In this document: piece by piece, positions 1-7,282 of the stretch
Numbering within the stretch: position 1 is the stretch's first letter
How the letters are laid out: each line of letters opens with the position of its first letter
NCBI GenBank assembly: GCA_958295765.1
Contig: CATQHB010000002.1
Location: 1,500,091-1,564,090, forward strand
Length of the DNA stretch: 64,000 nucleotides
Direction: 5' to 3'
Source of the DNA: an uncultured Dehalococcoidia bacterium
GTDB taxonomy: Bacteria; Chloroflexota; Dehalococcoidia; Lucifugimonadales; UBA3495
Translations under genes and position numbers: made by a program
Notes under the pieces: model-generated
The model's input: only the letters and a program-made list of their open reading frames with translations
Database searches by the model: none
Told to the model about the DNA's origin: nothing

Positions 1-149
1 GCGGTCATCTCGTTCAGCGTCCGGCGCAGTTCCCCCACCAGCTTGCCGGCCGTCCGAGCCATTTCAATCGACTTGGCCGGCCCCATTACCAGAAAGGTAA
101 CCAGGAAAATGACCGCCAACTCCAGGAAACCTACCCCAAAGAGATTCAC
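1..149 (-). CDS. TatA/TatB-family twin-arginine translocase component (3' part outside window)
   Basis: The gene reads off the left edge; only the first 49 or so codons are present. From a GTG start the product begins MNLFGVGFLELAVIFLVTFL, a short periplasmic N-terminus running straight into one membrane helix. A G-P hinge (VMGPAK) and an amphipathic charged helix with two Arg/Lys clusters follow. That is the TatA/TatB plan, whose members help move folded proteins across the membrane. The GTG overlaps the TGA of the upstream methyltransferase-Maf gene as GTGA, so the two are probably translationally coupled. TatA and TatB cannot be told apart from this piece. Confidence 0.75.
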   Translation of the reverse strand, partial: MNLFGVGFLELAVIFLVTFLVMGPAKSIEMARTAGKLVGELRRTLNEMT

Positions 150-2080
150 GATTGCCCTCCATCCCCCGACGGAAGGGGCCGGTCTCCCGCGCTGATTCCG
201 GGCTGGTCGTTGGCCGGGTCTGCTCCGGGTTGGAAGGGGCAGGCGGCCCGGCAATTCTCGCCCACCGCCGGGGGCAACCGGGACGGCAGGGGGTAGCCCA
301 ATTCCTCCAGCATCGCGGTCAGGCGGCACAGGGGCAGCCCCACCACGTTGGTATAGCAGCCGGATTCCAGCCGGGCCGGACGAAATTCCCGGTCCTGGAT
401 CGCGTAGGCTCCCGCCTTGTCCAGCGGCGTGCCGGAGGCGATAGACACCTCTATTTCCCTATCGGTATAGTCCCGGGCGACTACCTCTCCGGTCAGGCAG
501 TCGGTCAAGGAACGCCCGGAGGCGACCTCAATCACCGTCAAGCCGGTGGTAACCTGGTGCCGGGTGCCCCGCAACTCCCACAGCATTTGCCGGGCCTCAT
601 CCGCATCCGCCGGTTTGCCGATAGACCGGCCCTCCAGCACCACCGTGCTGTCCGCCCCCACCACGTAGCCTTGAGACAGGCCGGCCGCTACCACCAGGGC
701 CTTGTCCCGGGACAACCGCTGCACCATATCCGCCGGAGATTCCCCCGGCATTGGCTCCTCCGGCGCGCCGGAAGGAATGATGCTGAAGTCCAGGCCCAGT
801 TCGGTCAACAATTCCCGCCGCCGGGGAGAGGCCGAGGCCAGAATCAAGGGAGCAGCGTCCCGGTCTCTAGTTTCAGTTCCGGTTCCGGTCGGCGTCCTGG
901 TCAGCACGGCAACGCACTCCACGTGGTGGGTTTGGGGAAACATATCCAACGGCTGGATTTGCTCTATAGCGTATTGGCCGTTGCCGAGAATTTTCAAGTC
1001 CCTAGCCAAAGTTTCCGGGTCGCAGGATACATAGACCAGCCGGGGCGGGCTTAATTCGATAAGACTGCCCAGCGCGGTGGGCTGACAGCCGGCCCGGGGC
1101 GGGTCCAGGATTACCACGTCCGGCGGTTCCGGCAGGTCGGCCAGGATTTCCTCGGTTTTGCCCAGGAGAAACTCCACGTTACCCAGCCCGGCGGCGTTCT
1201 CCCGGGCGTCGGCGACGGCAGCCGAGGATTCCTCTACCGCGTAAACCCTTTTCACGTAGGGGGCCAGCAGGATGGCAAAGGTGCCAACGCCGGTATAAGC
1301 GTCCAGCAGCGTCTCGCCGCCGTTCAGGTTCAGCGCCTCCCGTACCACCTGAAGCAGTCGGTCGGTCTGCTCGATATTTACCTGAAAGAAGGACGGGGAC
1401 GCCACGCGGAACTGCCGGCCGCCCACCGATTCCAGGTAGTGTTTCTGGCCGGTGGCCTGGGCCACTGCCGGGTTTTTCAACGGCGGCTGAATCAGGAAAT
1501 CGCCGGTTTCCTGGCCGGCGCGGATTGCCAATTGGGTAGTTTCACCGCACTTGTCCTGTAGCTCAGCCAGGAGGTCGTTAATCCCGCCGTGCATCAGCAT
1601 ACAGCGGTCGATTCGCACGAACCGGCGGGTTTCCCGGTTCACAAACCCCAAATCGCCCGCCCGGCCCACGGTAAACCGGGCGTGGTTGCGGTATTCGTAC
1701 TGCCGGGGCGAGGGCAGGATGGGCCGCACCGGGACATTTTCAATCCCCCCCACCCGGCGCAGGGCGTCAACCACCTTGGCCTGCTTGGCCTCCAACTGGG
1801 CCGGATAATCCAGGTGCTGCCACTGACAGCCGGTACACTGGCCGTAGTAGGCGCAGGGCGGCTCCACTCGCGCCGGCGCCGGTTCCAGAACCTGCACCAC
1901 TTTGGCCGCCACATAATTGCGGCGCACCCGGATAACCTCGGCTACCACCTGCTCCCCGGGGATGCCGCCCAACACAAAGACATCCTGCCCGTTATGGCAG
2001 GCCATTGCCTCCCCCAGGCGTCCCCAGGACACCAGGGCCAGGTTAAGGCGCTGCCCGGCGGTAATTTTCTGCTCGTTCAA
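146..2080 (-). CDS. Fusion: 23S rRNA (uracil-5-)-methyltransferase (RlmD/TrmA family) + Maf nucleotide pyrophosphatase
   Basis: Two enzymes are joined in about 644 residues. The N-terminal 400 residues are a TRAM-type RNA-binding domain followed by a TrmA/RlmD methyltransferase. Four cysteines (about 76, 82, 85 and 160) fit the 4Fe-4S site, DAYTGVGTF is the SAM loop, DPPR and VSCDP are the catalytic motifs, with the nucleophilic Cys near 353. From about 412 a complete Maf domain begins with LASASPRRRELL and contains GADSTVV; Maf proteins hydrolyse non-canonical or modified nucleoside triphosphates. There is no stop or frameshift at the junction. TTG at 2080 is chosen because GGAGG precedes it and a promoter -10 lies at 2099-2104, which excludes the in-frame TTG at 2110. 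A proline/glycine-rich tail follows Maf. Confidence 0.85.
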   Translation of the reverse strand: MNEQKITAGQRLNLALVSWGRLGEAMACHNGQDVFVLGGIPGEQVVAEVIRVRRNYVAAKVVQVLEPAPARVEPPCAYYGQCTGCQWQHLDYPAQLEAKQAKVVDALRRVGGIENVPVRPILPSPRQYEYRNHARFTVGRAGDLGFVNRETRRFVRIDRCMLMHGGINDLLAELQDKCGETTQLAIRAGQETGDFLIQPPLKNPAVAQATGQKHYLESVGGRQFRVASPSFFQVNIEQTDRLLQVVREALNLNGGETLLDAYTGVGTFAILLAPYVKRVYAVEESSAAVADARENAAGLGNVEFLLGKTEEILADLPEPPDVVILDPPRAGCQPTALGSLIELSPPRLVYVSCDPETLARDLKILGNGQYAIEQIQPLDMFPQTHHVECVAVLTRTPTGTGTETRDRDAAPLILASASPRRRELLTELGLDFSIIPSGAPEEPMPGESPADMVQRLSRDKALVVAAGLSQGYVVGADSTVVLEGRSIGKPADADEARQMLWELRGTRHQVTTGLTVIEVASGRSLTDCLTGEVVARDYTDREIEVSIASGTPLDKAGAYAIQDREFRPARLESGCYTNVVGLPLCRLTAMLEELGYPLPSRLPPAVGENCRAACPFQPGADPANDQPGISAGDRPLPSGDGGQS

Positions 2081-2098
2081 CTGGCCTCCGTCCCCCTT

Positions 2099-2127
2099 AC
2101 TATAATGCAAGGCCGGGTTTTATCCAA
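2099..2127 (-). promoter_or_regulatory. Candidate sigma-70-type promoter for the methyltransferase-Maf/Tat operon
   Basis: On the minus strand TTGGAT (2127-2122) and TATAGT (2104-2099) are 17 bp apart. Transcription would begin about 10 bases before the TTG start at 2080. The -10 matches 5 of 6 consensus bases; the -35 is weak. Confidence 0.4.
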
Positions 2128-2136
2128 GCCAACCGG

Positions 2137-2163
2137 TTGACCGGAAAGGGCCTCCGATATAAA
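2137..2163 (+). promoter_or_regulatory. Candidate promoter for the thioredoxin gene
   Basis: TTGACC (2137-2142) and TATAAA (2158-2163) lie 15 bp apart, about 50 bp before the thioredoxin start. The boxes are good but the spacing is short, so this is tentative. Confidence 0.3.
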
Positions 2164-2212
2164 CTGGAACCAAATAAACGAGGGGGAATCTTACTTTCCC
2201 CGGAGGATTTAG

Positions 2213-2542
2213 ATGCCGGAACCTGTGGACGTAAACGAAAGTACCTGGGAAGCGCAAGTAGAAGGCTCCGACCTGCCGGTGCTGGTGGATTTCTGGGCCG
2301 AATGGTGCGGCCCCTGCAAGATGATTGCCCCGGCGGTGCACGACCTGGCCCTGGAATATGACGGCAAGCTCAACGTCGCCAAGCTGGACGTGGACAATAA
2401 CCCCAACATCGCGATGAAGTACGGCATCCGCAGTATTCCGGCGCTGATTTTCTTCAAGGACGGCCAGCCGGTGGACCAGGTGGTTGGCGCCCTGCCCAAA
2501 GGCGCCCTGAAACGCAAGATTGACTCGGTGCTGGAGAGCTAA
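2213..2542 (+). CDS. trxA: Thioredoxin
   Basis: A single-domain thioredoxin of 109 residues, the usual family length. The redox-active site is WCGPCK, preceded by DFWAEW; the cis-proline loop is SIPALIFF and the C-terminal part carries the usual GALPKGAL helix start. It would reduce protein disulfides in the cytoplasm using thioredoxin reductase, which is not in this window. The ATG at 2213 has a GGAGG ribosome site about 8 bases upstream. It is divergent from the methyltransferase-Maf gene and is followed directly by the selenocysteine tRNA gene. Neither active-site cysteine is replaced by selenocysteine. Confidence 0.96.
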   Translation: MPEPVDVNESTWEAQVEGSDLPVLVDFWAEWCGPCKMIAPAVHDLALEYDGKLNVAKLDVDNNPNIAMKYGIRSIPALIFFKDGQPVDQVVGALPKGALKRKIDSVLES

Positions 2543-2572
2543 ACCGCCCCGGCCCGGTTCAGTTGGCGCCGT

Positions 2573-2669
2573 GGGAGTGGAAGGGGCCCGGTGGCTCTTG
2601 CGGACTTCAAATCCGTTATGCCTCGTGAAGAGCGGGGTAGGTGGGTTCGACTCCCTCGCACTCCCGCCA
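2573..2669 (+). tRNA. selC: tRNA-Sec (anticodon UCA)
   Basis: A 97-nt tRNA with the features that separate selenocysteine tRNA from other tRNAs. The anticodon loop CTTCAAA (anticodon TCA) closes a GCGGA/TCCGT stem. The D stem has 6 pairs (GGGGCC with GGCTCT) and a 4-nt loop. A long variable arm pairs CCTCG with CGGGG. The T loop is TTCGACT. The acceptor GGGAGTG pairs with CACTCCC, the discriminator base is G, and CCA is encoded. The T stem GTGGG/CCCTC has one T-T mismatch, and the eighth acceptor position is G opposite G. It reads UGA as selenocysteine together with SelA, encoded at about 37-38 kb. Confidence 0.95.
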
Positions 2670-2698
2670 CCTGAACTAACCGGAGCAACCGGATAAGC

Positions 2699-2737
2699 AA
2701 AGGCCCGGAGGTTATGTAAACCCGTCTCCGGGCCTTT
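2699..2737 (+). terminator. Hairpin terminator after trxA-selC
   Basis: AAAGGCCCGGAG at 2699-2710 pairs with CTCCGGGCCTTT at 2726-2737, a perfect 12-bp stem with a 15-nt loop. The three terminal T residues belong to the stem and there is no longer T tract. Confidence 0.7.
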
Positions 2738-2784
2738 AACTGTCCCGTGTTGGTATTTCTTGTCAGACCACGCTGCATTGGCCG

Positions 2785-2904
2785 GTAGGGGCGGGTTTCT
2801 AACCCGCCCACGTTCCGGTGCCAAGACAGTTCAACTATGGCGCCGTCGGTTCTCCGAGCCGTACTTGCCGTTGCGGGCCGGGCGGGTTACAAACCCGCCC
2901 CTAC
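2785..2904. repeat. Family B palindromic repeat
   Basis: A 120-bp element bounded by GTAGGGGCGGGTTTCTAACC and its near-complement ending GCCCCTAC. The interior includes AACTATGGC, also found in the copies at 11582 and 61080. It lies in a gene-free stretch from 2738 to 3438 that otherwise holds family A and B copies and a half copy of the family A end at 2949-2963. Confidence 0.8.
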
Positions 2905-3020
2905 GCCAAAGAAAATACCCCGACCCAAAGTCAACCGCAACATAAACCCGTCGTTCCGGCGAGGTGGGATGTCGTCGATGCCGCCCAAAGCCGGCGGGGA
3001 AGCCAATCGCAGCATAAACC

Positions 3021-3117
3021 CGTCGTTCCGGCGCAGGCCGGAATCCAGAACCCTGGGTAGTCGGCACGTTTCTTTTCCCGCGGGATTTCCTGGATTCCGG
3101 CTTTCGCCGGAACGACG
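3021..3117. repeat. Family A palindromic repeat (MITE/REP-like)
   Basis: A 97-bp element starting CGTCGTTCCGGCG and ending CGCCGGAACGACG. The inner halves GGAATCCAG and CTGGATTCC are also inverted, so each arm is about 25-30 bp. At least nine more copies occur in the window. Confidence 0.85.
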
Positions 3118-3170
3118 GTTGCTTGGGTTGCCATATTGGTATTGCTTGCCAGACCACGCTGCATTGTCCG

Positions 3171-3244
3171 GTAGGGGCGGGTTTCTAACCCGCCCACGTT
3201 CCGGTGCCAGGAGAGGGTAGGGGCGGTTCGCGAACCGCCCCTAC
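3171..3244. repeat. Family B repeat with nested perfect palindrome
   Basis: It begins GTAGGGGCGGGTTTCTAACC and ends with a compact 28-bp palindrome at 3217-3244, GTAGGGGCGGTTCG followed by CGAACCGCCCCTAC. It looks like a shortened copy of the 120-bp form. Confidence 0.75.
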
Positions 3245-3438
3245 ACCGTGAAAATGGATATACCAACCAGCGTTGAAAACACCCCACCCCCGGCCCCATT
3301 CTTGCCACCGCCTATCCCGTCTGTTACCCTTAACCCCGCAACCCACCCGACTGCCGCGCCGGCCGGTATTCCCAATACCAACCCTCAGTATGATGTTTCA
3401 CAATTCCTAATTCTTAATTCCTAATTCTGAGGTGGCCT

Positions 3439-4200
3439 TTGCCCCAGCCCCCCGAAATCCGGGCGTCCCTGTTCGTTACCTGCATCGTTGACCAGCTTTA
3501 TCCCCAAGTGGGGGTCAGCGCGGTGCGGGTGTTGCGGCGGTTGGGCGTGGCCGTGGACTTTCCCGCCGACCAGACCTGCTGCGGCCAGCCTTTGTATAAC
3601 TCCGGCTTTACCCGGCCAGCCCGCCAACTGGCCGAGCGGGTGCTGCACAGCTTTGCGGACAGCCAATACATCGTCGTCCCCTCCGGCTCCTGCGCCGCCA
3701 TGCTCCGGGTATTCTACCGGGACTTGTTCGCCGGCGACCCGGAACTGGAACGCCCGGCGCGCCAATTGGCCGAGCGGGTCTATGAGTTCTCCGAGTTTCT
3801 GGTAAAAATAGTCGGCGTAACCGACTTGGGGGCCGTTTACCCGGCAGCCGCCACCTACCACTCCAGTTGCCACCTGCTCCGGGAACTAGCCGTGCGGCAG
3901 GAACCGGCCCAACTGCTGGAAAAGGTAGCCGGTCTGGGGTTGGCGCCCCTGCCCCAAGCCGAGACCTGCTGCGGGTTTGGCGGAACCTTCTCCGTCAAGT
4001 ATCCCCATATCTCCGAGGGAATGTTGGCGGACAAAATCGGCAATATCCAGGCCACCGGCGCGGATACCCTGGTATCCTGCGATATGAGTTGCCTGATGCA
4101 CATTGGCGGCGGCCTCAGTCGCCAGGGCCACCCGGTCGCCGTCCGCCACATCGCCCAAGTCCTGGACGGAGCGCCGGAGGGGGAGGCCGTCAATGGCTGA
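3439..4200 (+). CDS. lutA: Lactate utilization protein A (cysteine-rich CCG-domain Fe-S oxidoreductase subunit)
   Basis: A 253-residue protein with two CCG domains: QTCCGQPLYNSG near residue 46 and ETCCGFGGTFSVKYP near residue 175, plus the HSSCH and SCDMSCLMH motifs. LutA is the cysteine-rich subunit of the LutABC complex that oxidises L-lactate to pyruvate with iron-sulfur clusters. The length matches LutA/YkgE. Translation probably begins at TTG 3439 after GAGGTGG; no better ATG is available. The stop overlaps the lutB start by 8 bases. Just upstream are short AT-rich direct repeats (CTAATTC/TTAATTC, 3406-3427) which may be part of the promoter region. Confidence 0.9.
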   Translation: MPQPPEIRASLFVTCIVDQLYPQVGVSAVRVLRRLGVAVDFPADQTCCGQPLYNSGFTRPARQLAERVLHSFADSQYIVVPSGSCAAMLRVFYRDLFAGDPELERPARQLAERVYEFSEFLVKIVGVTDLGAVYPAAATYHSSCHLLRELAVRQEPAQLLEKVAGLGLAPLPQAETCCGFGGTFSVKYPHISEGMLADKIGNIQATGADTLVSCDMSCLMHIGGGLSRQGHPVAVRHIAQVLDGAPEGEAVNG

Positions 4201-5695
4201 GGTAAAGACGCAAGAGTTTGTCGCCGCCTCCGGGGCAGCGATGCAGAACCCGACGCTGCGCCGTGCCCTGCGCCAGGTAGGAACCGGGTTCAACGGCGCC
4301 CGGCTGGAGGCCATCGACGAGGTTGGCCCGCAGCTTTGGGAGGAATGGCGGGAGGAAGCCCAACGCATCAAGCGCCACACCATTGACCACCTGGACTACT
4401 ACTTGGAAATGCTGCACGACAACGTTACCAAGGCCGGCGGTCAAGTCCACTTTGCCCGGGATGCGGCGGAGGCCAACGGGATTGTCGCCGAACTGGCCCG
4501 CACCCGCCAGGTCAAGCTGGCTACCAAGAGCAAATCAATGGTCTCCGAAGAGCTGGACTTGAACCAGGCCCTGGAGGGCATCGGCGTTGAGGTATTCGAG
4601 ACCGACCTGGGCGAATACATCATCCAGTTGGCCGGGGAAACCCCCTCCCACCTGGTAGCCCCCGCCCTGCACAAGACCAAGGAACAGGTAGCCGAACTGT
4701 TCAATGACCAGCTGGGCGTGCCTTTGACCGACGACATTGAGGAAATGGCGCGCACCGCCCGAGAGGCCCTCCGGCAAAAGTTTCTGCAAGCCGACCTGGG
4801 CATCAGCGGCGCCAACTTTCTGGTCGCCGAGACGGGAACCCTGGTGATTATCACCAACGAGGGGAACGGACGCCTCTGCACCTCGGCCCCGCGCCTCCAC
4901 ATCGGCATTACCGGAATGGAAAAGGTTATCCCTTCGGTACAGGACTTGGCCCTGTTTCTCCGGCTGCTGCCCCGCTCCGCCACCGGCCAGCGGCTTACCA
5001 GTTACGTCAGCATGGTCAGCGGCCCCCGGCGCAGCGACGACGAGGACGGCCCGGAGGAGTTTCACCTGGTATTGGTGGACAATGGGCGTTCCAAGCTGTT
5101 GGCCGACCCCGACCTGCGAGAGAGCCTTTACTGCATCCGCTGCGGGGCCTGCCTGAACATCTGCCCCGTCTATCAGAAAATCGGCGGCCACGCCTACGGC
5201 TGGGTCTATCCGGGGCCGATTGGCGCCATCGTTTCCCCCACCCTGGTCGGCTTGAAACAGGCCAAAGACCTGCCCCAGGCGTCCAGCCTTTGCGGGGCCT
5301 GCCGGGAAGCCTGCCCGGTCAAAATCAACATCCCCCGGATGCTGCTGCACCTGCGCCACAAGCTGGCGGAGAGCCAGGATCCTGAGGAAAAATCGACGTC
5401 GGCAATGGATAGCCTGGCGGCCAGGGGCTATACCTGGCTGATGAATAACCCCTCGGCCCTGACTGCCCTCGGCAAGCTGGGCCGGGCCGCCCAACAACCC
5501 CTGGCCGGCAAAGGCAAGATTGAAAAGCTGCCCCTCCCTTTGGTATCCCAATGGACTAAAACCCGGGACTTGCCCCTGCTGCCCCAACGCACTTTTCGGG
5601 AAATCTGGGCGCAGGAATTGGGCCAGGCCGGGTCATCAATTGCATCCCCCACTTCCAGGGATACCGAAAGTCGGGACGCCGGGAGTGGGGGTTAG
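4193..5695 (+). CDS. lutB: Lactate utilization protein B (LUD domain + 4Fe-4S ferredoxin domain)
   Basis: A 500-residue Fe-S protein. An LUD domain occupies roughly residues 60-290, including GANFLVAETGTLVIITNEGNG. A dicluster ferredoxin region follows with CIRCGACLNICPVY near 312 and CGACREACPV near 370. The C-terminal third resembles the LutB extension. It is the electron-transfer/catalytic core of the LutABC lactate oxidase and is translationally coupled to lutA. The start at ATG 4193 overlaps lutA codons and follows a G-rich ribosome site; the open frame continues upstream to 4103 but only inside lutA. Confidence 0.92.
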   Translation: MAEVKTQEFVAASGAAMQNPTLRRALRQVGTGFNGARLEAIDEVGPQLWEEWREEAQRIKRHTIDHLDYYLEMLHDNVTKAGGQVHFARDAAEANGIVAELARTRQVKLATKSKSMVSEELDLNQALEGIGVEVFETDLGEYIIQLAGETPSHLVAPALHKTKEQVAELFNDQLGVPLTDDIEEMARTAREALRQKFLQADLGISGANFLVAETGTLVIITNEGNGRLCTSAPRLHIGITGMEKVIPSVQDLALFLRLLPRSATGQRLTSYVSMVSGPRRSDDEDGPEEFHLVLVDNGRSKLLADPDLRESLYCIRCGACLNICPVYQKIGGHAYGWVYPGPIGAIVSPTLVGLKQAKDLPQASSLCGACREACPVKINIPRMLLHLRHKLAESQDPEEKSTSAMDSLAARGYTWLMNNPSALTALGKLGRAAQQPLAGKGKIEKLPLPLVSQWTKTRDLPLLPQRTFREIWAQELGQAGSSIASPTSRDTESRDAGSGG

Positions 5696-5698
5696 ACA

Positions 5699-6466
5699 AT
5701 GGCAACTCCCCTTCCGTCACCCTTGGGGACACCCAAGGACGAGTTTCTGGCCCAAGTACGCCGGAGCCTGGGACGGCCGGCCGCTGCCGAATCAACCGAA
5801 CCGGCCGAACCTTACTACCGGTTGACCGAGGACGCCGCCGAACTGGAACGGCAAGGGGCCGCCGCCCAGCAACGGCGGGAGCAGGAACAAACCGGGTTAG
5901 TTGACCGGCTGGCCGAAACGGCCCAACTGCGGGGCTGGCAGGTTTTCCGCGCCCCCAACCCGGAGGAGGCCATCGGCTACGTCGCGTTGCTGGCAACCGC
6001 CCAGGGCGTTACCCAGGCCGTCCGCTCCGCCCAGGAAGTATTCACCGGCCTGCCCCTGGATGCGGCCCTGGAAAACCTGGGTATCCCCACCATAACCGTG
6101 GCGCAGGACGAAACCCACTCCCGGGCCGGGCTGCGGGAGCAGATTATCCGCTCCGGCCTGGGACTTACCGGCGCCGATTACGCCGTCGCCGAAACCGGCT
6201 CGGTGGTGGTAATGCCCCGCCGGGGACTGAGCCGGCTGGTATCCCTGGTGCCGCCGATTCACGTGGCGCTGGTCCGGCCGCAAGACGTGGTGGCGAGCCT
6301 GGACGACCTGTTTCTGCTCCGCCGCCTGGAATACCACCGGAACGGCGGCGATATGGGCAGCTACCTCAACTTTATTACCGGCCCCAGCCGTACCGCCGAC
6401 ATTGAGCAGCAGTTAGTCGTCGGGGTTCACGGCCCCAAAGAAGTCCACCTGATACTGCTGGGCTGA
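5699..6466 (+). CDS. lutC: Lactate utilization protein C (LUD domain)
   Basis: A 255-residue LUD-domain protein, three bases after lutB. The family core is visible in LGLTGADYAVAETGSVVVMP, SLVPPIHVALV and GPSRTADIEQQLVVGVHGP. It completes the LutABC set. The extra charged segment before the LUD domain (residues 20-70) is a normal feature of LutC proteins. After the stop there are two direct copies of GACCGGTTCAA (6488-6510) and then the MNT gene, so lutC is probably the last gene of its operon. Confidence 0.92.
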   Translation: MATPLPSPLGTPKDEFLAQVRRSLGRPAAAESTEPAEPYYRLTEDAAELERQGAAAQQRREQEQTGLVDRLAETAQLRGWQVFRAPNPEEAIGYVALLATAQGVTQAVRSAQEVFTGLPLDAALENLGIPTITVAQDETHSRAGLREQIIRSGLGLTGADYAVAETGSVVVMPRRGLSRLVSLVPPIHVALVRPQDVVASLDDLFLLRRLEYHRNGGDMGSYLNFITGPSRTADIEQQLVVGVHGPKEVHLILLG

Positions 6467-6538
6467 CTGCATTAACCGCCGATTAAGACCGGTTCAAGAC
6501 CGGTTCAAGGCCAGAGACCGGACCGGAGAGGAGAACCG

Positions 6539-6883
6539 ATGCCAGTGCGAATAGGATTTACCCAGTTCCGCAAGCAGATGCTGGAGAAGGAACTGGCGAA
6601 CATCACCGAGTTGCTGCCCCAATTGGGCGTGGAAAAGGTCATCCTGGCCGGCGATCTGGTCAGCGGCGACATCTCCCCGGACAGCCGCATTGACCTCATT
6701 GTGGTGCAAAAGACCGACTCGGCCTTCGGCCGGCGGGCCGACTTTTTCTCCTACCACCTGAGCAGTATGGTGGCGGTGGACAGCCAGGTATATACCCCGG
6801 AGGAGTTTGCGGAACTGGAAAACTCGCTGCCTGCGCTGTACGCGGCAAGCCAACAAGGAAAGGTGATTTATTGTGCCGAATAA
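6539..6883 (+). CDS. Minimal nucleotidyltransferase-like (MNT) protein
   Basis: A 114-residue protein with the layout of a stand-alone MNT-type nucleotidyltransferase. The expected GSxxxG...SDIDL signature appears as [20 protein letters not shown] near residues 37-56. The normal GS is GD, and the first metal-binding Asp of S-D-I-D is Arg, leaving a single D in the pair, so catalysis may be weakened or lost. It overlaps the downstream HEPN gene by 11 bases, the standard arrangement of MNT/HEPN modules. Some of these modules are toxin-antitoxin pairs, others small-molecule nucleotidyltransferases. The family assignment is likely; the activity is unknown. Confidence 0.65.
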   Translation: MPVRIGFTQFRKQMLEKELANITELLPQLGVEKVILAGDLVSGDISPDSRIDLIVVQKTDSAFGRRADFFSYHLSSMVAVDSQVYTPEEFAELENSLPALYAASQQGKVIYCAE

Positions 6884-7274
6884 CCTGGCGGAAGGGGCGC
6901 GCTGGCTCCGGCAAGCCCAGCAGGACCTGGAGGATGCCCGGTGGAACCGGGCCGGCGCCCGCTACAACCTGGCCTGTTTCCTCTGCCAGCAGGCGGCGGA
7001 AAAGGCGGTGAAAGCCTATCTATACCACCGGGGCGCCGAGGATGTCTGGGGCCACTCTTTAACCGACCTGTGCGAGGACGCCAAGATTTTTGAGATGTTC
7101 TTTGACACGGTAAAGAGCGAGGCCCGCCAACTGGACAAATACTACGAAATCACCCGCTACCCCGGCTACCTCCCCGGCGGCATCTGCTCCGAAGCCTTTG
7201 ACGACCTGGACGCCGAGCGCGCCCTTTACCTGGGCGACACGGTGGTGGACTTCGTTAAAGAGAGGCTGGGCTGA
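6873..7274 (+). CDS. HEPN domain protein, partner of MNT
   Basis: A 133-residue all-helical HEPN protein beginning at GTG 6873 inside the end of the MNT gene. Typical features are the N-terminal W-L-x-x-A-x-x-D-L repeat ([15 protein letters not shown]), the [16 protein letters not shown] helix and the GHSLTDL loop. The usual catalytic R-x(4-6)-H of HEPN ribonucleases is not obvious: there is an H in GHSL but no Arg at the required distance before it. It may therefore be a structural or substrate-binding subunit. It ends convergently, 8 bases from the glycosyltransferase gene. Confidence 0.75.
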   Translation: MPNNLAEGARWLRQAQQDLEDARWNRAGARYNLACFLCQQAAEKAVKAYLYHRGAEDVWGHSLTDLCEDAKIFEMFFDTVKSEARQLDKYYEITRYPGYLPGGICSEAFDDLDAERALYLGDTVVDFVKERLG

Positions 7275-7282
7275 ACCGGCGG

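Noticed and set aside
2118-2824. Long open frames over the repeat regions as genes.
   Set aside because: They translate palindromic repeats into recurring peptides of the PAKAGIQ / FRRKPESR type, known as artefacts of such repeats, and lack ribosome sites.
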